Assembly: GCA_964400655.1 (NCBI GenBank)
Contig: CAYNVN010000082.1
Coordinates: 1 to 24,552 of the forward strand
Direction of reading: 5' to 3'
DNA: 24,552 nt
From: B16-G9 sp964400655
Lineage (GTDB): Bacteria; Bacteroidota; Bacteroidia; Bacteroidales; F082
In this document: in pieces, positions 14,913 to 22,613 of the stretch
How the letters are laid out: each line of letters starts with the position of its first letter
How positions within the stretch are numbered: position 1 is the first letter of the stretch
Program-made: the position numbers and the translations under genes
The notes under the pieces: generated by a model
Told to the model about the DNA's origin: nothing
Seen by the model: the letters and a program-made list of their open reading frames with translations, nothing else
Databases searched by the model: none

Positions 14913-15167
14913 ATGGTTTTTCTAAAAGTATTACTGATCAGTATTATTATAATAGGTACCGGTTTTGCCGGCATCGCCGTAAAGATGTTTTTTAAAAAAA
15001 ATTACACCTTTAAAAAACAGTGCTCAACGGTTGATCCCAAGACGGGGAAACGTATGGGCTGTGCCTGTGGCACAGGAGGTGCCTGTCACAACAGCGGAAC
15101 TAAAAAAGAAACTAAGGCAGTGCCAACGCTTGTTTCAGTTCCTTCATATCACGAGGCTTCGAAATAA
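14913..15167 (+). CDS. Small membrane protein with four-cysteine motif
   Basis: An 84-residue protein. Residues 2-25 form one membrane helix, followed by KMFFKK and a short soluble part with cysteines C37, C50, C52 and C58 in QCSTVDPKTGKRMGCACG and GGACHN. The arrangement of an N-terminal helix, basic residues and CxC plus two more cysteines resembles NqrM (DUF539), the iron-delivery factor for Na+-NQR, and conserved small Bacteroidetes membrane proteins of unknown role. This resemblance is by eye only. The last 19 codons overlap the 3' end of the convergent redoxin gene by 56 bases, so the C-terminal tail may be a late extension. Confidence 0.75.
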   Translation: MVFLKVLLISIIIIGTGFAGIAVKMFFKKNYTFKKQCSTVDPKTGKRMGCACGTGGACHNSGTKKETKAVPTLVSVPSYHEASK

Positions 15168-16470
15168 TCTTTTTATCTTTATCCAAAACAAAAAATGTGG
15201 GAGTTGCGGCAATGCCGTATTCCAGAGGTATTTTTCCATCCCAGCCCATTCCTTCGGCAATGTTTATCCAGTTAAAGCCGTAATTTTCAATGGCATTTTT
15301 AGCATCGTTAACATCTTCGTCAACCGAAACGGCCACCACCTCAAATTTTCCGGAACCGGCTTCGTATATCTGTTTTAACTTAGGCAGCGTTTCGGTGCAG
15401 TGCGGACACCAGCTTGCCCAAAAAACCAAAACGGTTTTGGGGGCTGTAACTTTCATCAGGTCGAACGACTTACCATAAATATCCTCCGCTTTTATTGGGG
15501 GTGTTACCGCACCAATGGCAAGTTTTTTTGCCAGTTCCAGTTTGTTTGCAACCTCTTTCCGGGTTGAATCCTCACAAATATTGTCGGCAGCATCTTTATC
15601 GGCAAGGTAAATAAGCAGCTTGTCAAATCCCACGGTTTCAAATCCCCCCACAAGATAATCCAAAACGTAACCGTAAACTTTACCGTTAAGGGTGGCTTTT
15701 TCCAAAATGGTATCAAGGGCAGGTTTCATGGCCTCCTCAGCCTCTTCTTTCGTCATGTTATTGTTTTGATAAAGCTGAAGGTAGCCAATTACCCTCGACG
15801 AAAGGATGGAAGTGTTGATGAGTGCGGTATCGTAAAAATCGATGTTATCCAAAAAATGTTTTTTCAAATATTCCGTTTCTTCTTCTTCGCTCAAACCCGG
15901 TGGCGGTATAACGGGCAGGTCGGAACGGATATAGCGGACGGCCAGTTTGTCGGGGTCGTTGATTGTAGCAACCTTAACCGTATTGTTCAGTTGTGTAACC
16001 AGCCGGTTGTATTCGTCAACCATTGTTTGGTAAAAGGGGTCATCTTTCGGATAATTCCGGATGGCCGGACGTAACAGATTTAGTTTGTACTGGTTATGGG
16101 TTTTAACAAAAATATAATCGTAGTAAATTTTATTTTCCTTCGATTCGCTAAACTCTATTTTCGAATCCATTGAAGAACCTGTGGTTTTAAACTTAATATT
16201 TTCATGGTTAAATACCAGCTCCAGCATTTCATCGGGACCGGCGTAAACCACATACATCCCGGGTTTGATACTGCTGTCGGGTATAAACGAAAATGCACCC
16301 GTCTGGTCGGTTTGGGCAGTGTCGATTATTCGCTGGTTTCCTTCGTGATATTCTATCAGATAAACATTTTTCCCGAAAATTCCTGAAAAAACACCTTCAA
16401 TACTGTAGTGTTGCGAAAAAAGGTTTGTTGAAACCAGTGCAAAGATTACGACGAGTAGTTTTGTTTTCAT
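15112..16470 (-). CDS. Exported DUF4369/thioredoxin-domain protein
   Basis: A 452-residue protein of the Bacteroidetes DUF4369 plus AhpC/TSA-redoxin class. It has a signal peptide (about residues 1-19, ending NLFSQ) and an N-terminal beta-sandwich DUF4369 domain (about 21-115, with GVFSGIFGKNVYL). A long helical middle region (about 115-320) follows, then a thioredoxin-like domain (321-452) with the active site WCPHC at 354-358 (C355, C358), FWASW before it and AATPTFFVLD as the cis-proline loop. It should act as a periplasmic disulfide reductase or isomerase. It is transcribed convergently with the four-cysteine protein gene and overlaps it by 56 bases. It is divergent from the crotonase gene. 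Confidence 0.88.
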   Translation of the reverse strand: MKTKLLVVIFALVSTNLFSQHYSIEGVFSGIFGKNVYLIEYHEGNQRIIDTAQTDQTGAFSFIPDSSIKPGMYVVYAGPDEMLELVFNHENIKFKTTGSSMDSKIEFSESKENKIYYDYIFVKTHNQYKLNLLRPAIRNYPKDDPFYQTMVDEYNRLVTQLNNTVKVATINDPDKLAVRYIRSDLPVIPPPGLSEEEETEYLKKHFLDNIDFYDTALINTSILSSRVIGYLQLYQNNNMTKEEAEEAMKPALDTILEKATLNGKVYGYVLDYLVGGFETVGFDKLLIYLADKDAADNICEDSTRKEVANKLELAKKLAIGAVTPPIKAEDIYGKSFDLMKVTAPKTVLVFWASWCPHCTETLPKLKQIYEAGSGKFEVVAVSVDEDVNDAKNAIENYGFNWINIAEGMGWDGKIPLEYGIAATPTFFVLDKDKKIISKPRDMKELKQALALP

Positions 16471-16486
16471 AGAGTAAATTTTTGCT

Positions 16487-16494
16487 CAAAAATA
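16487..16494 (-). promoter_or_regulatory. -7 promoter element of the redoxin gene
   Basis: Reads TATTTTTG on the minus strand, a full match 17 bases ahead of the ATG at 16470. No TTG is found at the -33 position. Confidence 0.45.
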
Positions 16495-16526
16495 ACCAAG
16501 AAATGTTTACGCTGTTAAAAGGAGGT

Positions 16527-16534
16527 TAAATTTG
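16527..16534 (+). promoter_or_regulatory. -7 promoter element of the crotonase gene
   Basis: TAAATTTG matches TAnnTTTG and lies 22 bases ahead of the ATG at 16556. The -33 region holds only a TTT. Confidence 0.45.
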
Positions 16535-16555
16535 TCGGTGAAATAACCATGTAGT

Positions 16556-17332
16556 ATGAAATATATTAAAACAGAGGTAAACGGATTCACGGGCACTGTT
16601 GTTTTAAATAGCGACAGCAAGCACAATTCGTTAAACCCTGAGATGCTTGACGAGATAGAAGATGCCGTTGGCCGGTTTGAGAAAATGAAATTGAGGGCAG
16701 TGGTTCTCAGAAGCAATCCCGGTGTGCCGGTTTGGTGTGCCGGATTGCGTATCGACCAGTTACCCGATCCGGAAAAAGATCCGGTACCTTACGAATATCC
16801 TTTGGAAAAGGTGCTTCGGAAGATTGAAAATTTTCCGGGTGCCGTTGTTGCCATGATTGAAGGCAGTGTGTGGGGCGGCGGGTGCGAACTGGCCTTTGCC
16901 TGCGATATTTTGATTGCTTCGCCGGAGTCCGCATTTGCCATTACACCGGCTAAATTAAGTGCTCCTTACAACCCAATGCAGGTTCAGCGTGTCTTAAATC
17001 TTGTTGAAACAAACATTGCAAAGGAGTTGTTTTTTACCGCTGCTCCCATTAATGCCGAAAGAGCACTGGAACTGGGTATTCTTAATCATGTTGTTGAGAA
17101 GGAAAATCTGGAAACATTTACCTTTTCCATGTGCGAAAAAATTGTTGCCAATGCACCGCTGAACATTGTTCTTATAAAAAAGGAGATTGGTGCGCTAAGC
17201 AGAAACAATGTAAAAATGGCAAACACAAAAGAGATAAAAAAGTTGATAAAGGAGTCGTATTACAGCAAAGATTTTTACGAAGGGCGTAAAGCCTTTCTTG
17301 AAAAACGAAAACCCGTTTTTAAAGGAAAGTAA
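16556..17332 (+). CDS. Methylmalonyl-CoA decarboxylase-like crotonase-family protein
   Basis: A 258-residue crotonase-fold protein close in length and sequence to E. coli methylmalonyl-CoA decarboxylase (ScpB/YgfG). Shared stretches include DPxxYxxPL, EGSVWGGGCE, ITPAKLSAPYN, FTAAPINAERALELGILNHVVE and the C-terminal FLEKRKPVFKG. E. coli MMCD decarboxylates methylmalonyl-CoA to propionyl-CoA. Y138 corresponds to E. coli Y140. The residue corresponding to H66 is L64, in CAGLRIDQL, which is a notable change near the active site. GVPVWCAG and EGSVWGG keep the oxyanion-hole scaffold. It could therefore be a decarboxylase with modified chemistry or a different acyl-CoA enzyme. The gene is alone, with its own -7 box, and is followed directly by the promoter of the first exported protein. 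Confidence 0.85.
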   Translation: MKYIKTEVNGFTGTVVLNSDSKHNSLNPEMLDEIEDAVGRFEKMKLRAVVLRSNPGVPVWCAGLRIDQLPDPEKDPVPYEYPLEKVLRKIENFPGAVVAMIEGSVWGGGCELAFACDILIASPESAFAITPAKLSAPYNPMQVQRVLNLVETNIAKELFFTAAPINAERALELGILNHVVEKENLETFTFSMCEKIVANAPLNIVLIKKEIGALSRNNVKMANTKEIKKLIKESYYSKDFYEGRKAFLEKRKPVFKGK

Positions 17333-17336
17333 ATAC

Positions 17337-17367
17337 TTGATACAGGGTTTTTATATTTGTATATTTG
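17337..17367 (+). promoter_or_regulatory. Promoter of the first T9SS cargo gene, with doubled -7 box
   Basis: TTG (17337-17339), five bases past the previous stop codon, and TATATTTG (17360-17367) are 20 bases apart, matching the Bacteroidetes consensus. A second identical TATATTTG at 17352-17359 directly abuts the first. The start ATG at 17384 follows by 16 bases. Confidence 0.6.
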
Positions 17368-17383
17368 CATTAAATCATTTTTT

Positions 17384-19903
17384 ATGAAAGTTATATATTC
17401 TTATCGTATTGTTTTTGCTTTTTTACTTTTTACGGGGTTTGGATTCAATGTAACAAAAGTTTTTGCTCAGGTTCCCACCACACAGGATTGTAAAGGGGCA
17501 ATTGCAGTATGCGATTATACCTATCACGAAGATTCTACCGCCTCCGGTTGGGGAAATTATTACGAAATACCAACGGGACAAACCTGTCCTTCGGGGCACT
17601 GTATGGACGGTGAGAAAAACAGCCGGTGGTATGTGTTTACCGTTGTGGAATCGGGTCAGTTGCGCTTTCAAATAACACCTTCAACACCTTCCGATGATTA
17701 CGACTGGGCTGTTTTTAATATCACCTCCTATTCGTGTGACGATATTAAGCTACATCCCACCTGGCTTATGAGCAGTTGTAATGCCGCCGGAGGCCCGGGT
17801 TATCAGGGAACCACCGGTATCAGTACGCTAAACGGAGGAACCTCCTCGTGTAGCAATGGCGGTAATACCAATAAATGGAATGCAGATTTGCCGGTGGTGG
17901 AAGGCGAAACCTATGTGCTTGTGGTTAGCGACTGGACACAAACTCCCGGAGGTTATACCCTTGATTTTACCGCTTCTTCAGCAGTTATTTTCGATGATCA
18001 AAATCCGTTTATCGATTATATCGGCAGCGACCAAATTACCGAATGCGGAAACAATGAGCTGGTTATCAGATTTAATGAAAAGGTAAAATGTGCTTCGGTT
18101 GATGCTTCCGATTTTGCTTTATCAGGCCCCGGAGGCCCCTACACCATCGACAGTGTGTACGGCGAAACCTGCAGCCTCGGTGGCGATCCCAACGAAAAAG
18201 AATATACATTGTATGTTTCCCCCCCTTTTACAACCGGTGGCGATTTTGAGTTAAAGATTGTTCCTTTTAGTTATATCTCCGATGCCTGTGATAATTACGC
18301 ACTGCCCGATACCTACCCCTTTACACTTGACCTTGAGTCGCCCGATGCCGATGCCGGTGAGGATCAGGTAATTAATTACGGTACCGTAACGGATTTGCAT
18401 GGAAGTGCTACCGGAGGTTCGGGAGATTACAGCTACCACTGGGAACCCGACACCATGCTGGTTGACCCCGATGTACAGGAACCGGTTACGGTTAACCTTA
18501 CCTCAAACATTGAATATTATTTAACGGTTACCGATACCAACAGCACTTGTACGGGTGAAGATACCGTACTTATTACGGTTCAGGGTGGTGTTCTTAACGT
18601 TAACATCACTGCCGGTTCCGATGCTGTTTGCCTGGGTGATGCCCTAAACCTGTTTTCAAACCCAGGAGGAGGTTCCGGAAATTATACATTTACATGGACT
18701 TCAGACCCCGAGGGTTTTAATTCAACACTTGAAAACCCAACGGATTATCCGCAGGTAACCACTACCTATTTTCTGGATGTGTACGACGGTTTTACCCATG
18801 CCACCGATGAGTTTACGGTTGAGGTAAATCCTAAACCTGTTGCCGATGCGGGGATGGATCAGATTATCAATCCGGGTACGCCCACCACATTATCAGGGTC
18901 TGCTTCGGGTGGTTCGGGAGGCGATTATTCATACCACTGGGAACCGGCAGGCTATCTGGTGGATAACGAGGTTCAGAATCCGCAAACCAAACCGTTGTTT
19001 GATCCCACTCAGTTTGTTTTAATGGTAACCGACGGCAATGGTTGTGTAAGCAATCAGGATGATGTACTGGTAAATCCTGCAGGTGATGCCCTGGCGGTAT
19101 TTATTACCGCTGCACCGCAGAAAATATGTTATGGAGAATCGACCACAATTACTGCCAACGCAACCGGCGGCGGAGGGACTTACACTTATGAATGGCATTC
19201 GGAACCCGAAGGCTTTACCTCTACCCAGTCATCATTTACCGTTTCTCCGGGGCAAAGTACAACGTATCATCTTACCATGAAAGATCAGTACGACAATACA
19301 GTGGATAAAACCATTTTTGTTACGGTTTACGCTTTACCCGAAATTGATTTGATTCCTCCCGGCATCACACCTGCCGAAGAAAAGACCATTATGGTTTGTG
19401 TCCGCGATAGCGTTTTAATGGATGCGGGTAACGACAATTCGCCGGCCGGAACAGAATATTTTTGGATTGGCGAAGGACTTACCACCCGATATAATCGTGC
19501 CATCACCAACGGAAACCTGTTTGATGTTCAGGTACACAGGGTTAAGGTGACGGAGCCGCACGAAAATCTGATGTGTTCCAATACCGATTCACTAAAAATA
19601 ATTTTCACCTTTAAAGAGTGCGGTACAGGTACCGAAGATCATTTTGTTGACCTTTCGGATATGGTGCGCATCGTTCCTAATCCCAATAATGGAAACTTTA
19701 ATATTGTATTTAACAAACCCGGAAAAGCAATATATATCACGGTTTACACCGTTGACGGAAGAAAAATTTATGAGGATAAAACAAGGAAAGATTATAGAAA
19801 AGGTGCTTATAAACAGATGAATTTAGGACTTCCTAAAGGTGTTTATTTTATAAGGCTTAAATCGGGACCTAATTCCGCAACAAAAAAAGTGGTTGTTAAC
19901 TAA
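17384..19903 (+). CDS. Large exported multi-Ig protein with T9SS type A sorting domain
   Basis: An 839-residue protein from ATG 17384; the nine-codon upstream extension to a TTG at 17357 overlaps the promoter and delays the signal peptide, so it is rejected. Signal peptide about 1-28 (ends KVFAQ). Then a cysteine-rich jelly-roll-like domain (about 32-198, with GEKNSRWYVFTV and DDYDWAVFN), an Ig-like domain with four cysteines (about 206-319), four PKD/Ig-like modules in A-B-A-B order (321-402, 405-482, 484-564, 568-648), a cap module (649-748, CVRDSVLMDAGN), and a C-terminal type A sorting domain from about 760 (VRIVPNPNNGNF, KGVYFIRLKSG). The T9SS should export it and attach or release it at the cell surface. 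Adhesion or matrix roles are inferred. A paralogue follows. Confidence 0.88.
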   Translation: MKVIYSYRIVFAFLLFTGFGFNVTKVFAQVPTTQDCKGAIAVCDYTYHEDSTASGWGNYYEIPTGQTCPSGHCMDGEKNSRWYVFTVVESGQLRFQITPSTPSDDYDWAVFNITSYSCDDIKLHPTWLMSSCNAAGGPGYQGTTGISTLNGGTSSCSNGGNTNKWNADLPVVEGETYVLVVSDWTQTPGGYTLDFTASSAVIFDDQNPFIDYIGSDQITECGNNELVIRFNEKVKCASVDASDFALSGPGGPYTIDSVYGETCSLGGDPNEKEYTLYVSPPFTTGGDFELKIVPFSYISDACDNYALPDTYPFTLDLESPDADAGEDQVINYGTVTDLHGSATGGSGDYSYHWEPDTMLVDPDVQEPVTVNLTSNIEYYLTVTDTNSTCTGEDTVLITVQGGVLNVNITAGSDAVCLGDALNLFSNPGGGSGNYTFTWTSDPEGFNSTLENPTDYPQVTTTYFLDVYDGFTHATDEFTVEVNPKPVADAGMDQIINPGTPTTLSGSASGGSGGDYSYHWEPAGYLVDNEVQNPQTKPLFDPTQFVLMVTDGNGCVSNQDDVLVNPAGDALAVFITAAPQKICYGESTTITANATGGGGTYTYEWHSEPEGFTSTQSSFTVSPGQSTTYHLTMKDQYDNTVDKTIFVTVYALPEIDLIPPGITPAEEKTIMVCVRDSVLMDAGNDNSPAGTEYFWIGEGLTTRYNRAITNGNLFDVQVHRVKVTEPHENLMCSNTDSLKIIFTFKECGTGTEDHFVDLSDMVRIVPNPNNGNFNIVFNKPGKAIYITVYTVDGRKIYEDKTRKDYRKGAYKQMNLGLPKGVYFIRLKSGPNSATKKVVVN

Positions 19904-19959
19904 CAGAAGTTGCAATGCTGCAAACCATTTACCGAATTTTAATGTCATCAATCAGGTAA

Positions 19960-19989
19960 TTGACAGTAATCATTATTTTGTTATTTTTG
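19960..19989 (+). promoter_or_regulatory. Promoter of the second T9SS cargo gene
   Basis: TTG (19960-19962) and TATTTTTG (19982-19989) are exactly 19 bases apart, an ideal match. The ATG at 20111 lies 121 bases downstream, so the leader would be about 115 bases, the longest in this window. Confidence 0.65.
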
Positions 19990-20110
19990 ACCTCATTTTC
20001 AGGAATAAGGAAATATTTTAGGTGGTAATATATATTTTATTCTGTTAACCTGCATTTATGTTGTTAGCTTTAAAATGTCCTGTTATACCAAAAAGTGAAA
20101 AAATTATATT

Positions 20111-22588
20111 ATGAAAAAACTTTTTGTTAAATTATTATTATTAATTCTGTTTGCTATATCATCGGTTTCGGCTTGGTCACAACAACCGACAGATCAGGAT
20201 TGTTTGGGGGCTATCACCGTTTGTCAGTCGGTGTACTCACAACCAAACTCCTATTCGGGTACGGGAAACTATCCAAATGAAATTCCTCATCCCGGCTCAT
20301 GTCCTTCAAACTGTCTTAACTCAGGCGAAAAAAACGATGTATGGTACATTTTCACTGTTAATACGGGAGGGAATTTGGGCTTTAAAATTACTCCAAACAA
20401 TATGAGTGATGATTACGACTGGGCTGTTTACAGTTTAAACACTTTTGATTGCGAAGATATTTTTACCCATGTAGGGCAAATGCAGGTTAGTTGTAATTAT
20501 TCGGGTACGGCCGGAATTACCGGTGCCACCATGCTCTCAGGCTCCAGTTGCATTGGTGCAGCAGGTAGTAATAAATGTAAATTCATCCCCGTGGTTGAAG
20601 GAGAAACTTATGTGTTAAACATCAGTAACTTTTCAAGTTCCCAATCGGGATACACATTGGATTTTGGACTTTCAACCGCTAATATTTATGATGATATCCC
20701 ACCAGAAATTGCCACTATCTATTCCGACGATCTACAATGTGGTTCTACGGAACTCGGTTTCGACTTTAGCGAGCGTGTGCTTTGTAATTCGGTACAACCG
20801 TCGGATTTTTCACTTACAGGCCCGGGAGGCCCTTACACAATAACAGATGTTTACGGATATACCTGCCAGCAGGGTGGCGACGCTGAAGACCATTTTACAC
20901 TGGTATTTGATCCGCCCATTTACGAAAGCGGTGTTTACTCGTTAAACATATTGCCTTTTAGTTTTATAAAGGATGATTGTGGTAATACGGCATTGGTACA
21001 CAGTTATAATTTTACCGTAAACCTTAATTCGCCGGTTGCCGATGCCGGTGAAGATCAGGATTTGCCTTATGGTGCATCCACCCAGCTTGACGGAACAGTT
21101 ACCGGTGGTTCGGGTAGCTTTAATTTCGACTGGCAACCCGAGGAGAAACTGATAGATCATACGGTGGAAGACCCTTTTACCGTCAATCTTACCGAAACAA
21201 CCGATTACACCATGCTGGTGGAAGACCCAAGTAACAATTGCCGTAGTTCAGATGATGTTACGGTAAATATAGTGGGCGGCCCCATGTCGGTTACGGTTAA
21301 TGCCGACTTTAACCCGGTATGTGCAGGAAATCCGGTGGTTATTGAGGCTGTTCCCAGTGGTGGCAGCGGTTCGTTTACCTATACCTGGACATCCGACCCT
21401 CCGGGAGTTAATTACACAAGCCAGATAATTACCGTAAACCCTGAAGTAACCACAACCTACTTTGTTGAAGTTACCGACGGATATACCACACTTAACGACC
21501 AGATAACCATTACGGTTTATCCCGTGCCGATTGCCAATGCGGGCCCGGAACAGGAGATTAACTACGGAACATGGACACTATTAGACGGTTCGGCTTCCAA
21601 TGGTCAGGCACCATACAGTTATAACTGGTCGCCTCCCGATAAAATTGAAGGTGATATCACCATTGCCAATCCGCAAACAAAAATCTTAAAGGCCAATCAA
21701 AATTTCCAGTTGCGTGTTGTGGATAATCACGGATGCCCCGGTGATCCTTCGGAAGTTACCGTTAAGGTTACGGGAAGTGCTTTGGGAGCACAACCGATAT
21801 CTGAACCCGCTCAAATTTGCGTAGGACAAACGGCTACCCTTATTTCCAATGTATCGGGCGGCGGCGGCGGCCCCTATACGGTTGAGTGGAGAACAACCGA
21901 TGGCTCGTGGAGCCAGCAGGGCGATAATGTTCAGGTATCACCAACCGAAACGACCAAATATTTTGTAAAAGTAACCGACGGATATACAACTGTGGATTCC
22001 ATACTGTACCAGTTGCAGGTAAATTCCCTGCCTGAGATTAATCTTATCCCCGAAGGAGTTAGTCACGAGGGTAATGTTATAAAAGTGTGTGTGCGTGATA
22101 CCTTAACTTTGGATGCAGGTAACGAAAACAATCCTCCGGATATGGGCTATTTATGGTCAACAGGATGGCCTGAGCGTACACTTACGGTTAAAACCAACGG
22201 GAACCTGTTGGATTACCAAAGCTACACAGTTCAGGTTACCAATAATGTCACCGGATGTCAAAACGTTGACAGTGTTAATATTTTGTTCGACTTTAAGGAG
22301 TGTGGAACGGGTGTTGCCGAAAATAGCAATATCACCGACCAGCCTCTTTATATTTATCCCAACCCCAACAATGGTGTTTTCCAGCTTCAAACGGTTGACG
22401 GCATTAAAAAACTCGACGTTAAACTGGTTGATATGCAGGGCCGGGTGTTGCTGGAGAAAAAGTTTACCGGAATCAATCCCGGCGGATGGACAAAAGATAT
22501 TGATATGAGCGAAATATCAAATGGTGTATATATGCTTAAATATAAGGCCGATCACAAGTCGTACACACTGAAAATCGTTAAAAAATAA
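20111..22588 (+). CDS. Paralogous exported multi-Ig protein with T9SS type A sorting domain
   Basis: An 825-residue paralogue of the preceding gene with the same domain order. It has a signal peptide about 1-24 (SAWSQ), a cysteine-rich N-terminal domain (about 28-190, with GEKNDVWYIFTV and DDYDWAVYS), a four-cysteine Ig-like domain (about 200-306, with SLTGPGGPYTI and ILPFSFIKDDC), then modules A-B-A-B (308-390, 392-468, 470-552, 557-638). The cap module is at 640-735 (CVRDTLTLDAGNE) and the type A sorting domain at about 741-825 (LYIYPNPNNGVFQL, NGVYMLKYKAD). It should be a T9SS substrate at the cell surface. The third cargo gene starts 25 bases after its stop without a visible promoter, suggesting cotranscription. 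Confidence 0.88.
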   Translation: MKKLFVKLLLLILFAISSVSAWSQQPTDQDCLGAITVCQSVYSQPNSYSGTGNYPNEIPHPGSCPSNCLNSGEKNDVWYIFTVNTGGNLGFKITPNNMSDDYDWAVYSLNTFDCEDIFTHVGQMQVSCNYSGTAGITGATMLSGSSCIGAAGSNKCKFIPVVEGETYVLNISNFSSSQSGYTLDFGLSTANIYDDIPPEIATIYSDDLQCGSTELGFDFSERVLCNSVQPSDFSLTGPGGPYTITDVYGYTCQQGGDAEDHFTLVFDPPIYESGVYSLNILPFSFIKDDCGNTALVHSYNFTVNLNSPVADAGEDQDLPYGASTQLDGTVTGGSGSFNFDWQPEEKLIDHTVEDPFTVNLTETTDYTMLVEDPSNNCRSSDDVTVNIVGGPMSVTVNADFNPVCAGNPVVIEAVPSGGSGSFTYTWTSDPPGVNYTSQIITVNPEVTTTYFVEVTDGYTTLNDQITITVYPVPIANAGPEQEINYGTWTLLDGSASNGQAPYSYNWSPPDKIEGDITIANPQTKILKANQNFQLRVVDNHGCPGDPSEVTVKVTGSALGAQPISEPAQICVGQTATLISNVSGGGGGPYTVEWRTTDGSWSQQGDNVQVSPTETTKYFVKVTDGYTTVDSILYQLQVNSLPEINLIPEGVSHEGNVIKVCVRDTLTLDAGNENNPPDMGYLWSTGWPERTLTVKTNGNLLDYQSYTVQVTNNVTGCQNVDSVNILFDFKECGTGVAENSNITDQPLYIYPNPNNGVFQLQTVDGIKKLDVKLVDMQGRVLLEKKFTGINPGGWTKDIDMSEISNGVYMLKYKADHKSYTLKIVKK

Positions 22589-22613
22589 TCTCTTTATCTC
22601 AATAAAAAAAGGA

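Noticed and set aside
19904..19925. Terminator hairpin after the first cargo gene
   Set aside because: A TTGCA/TGCAA stem of only five pairs without a T-run.
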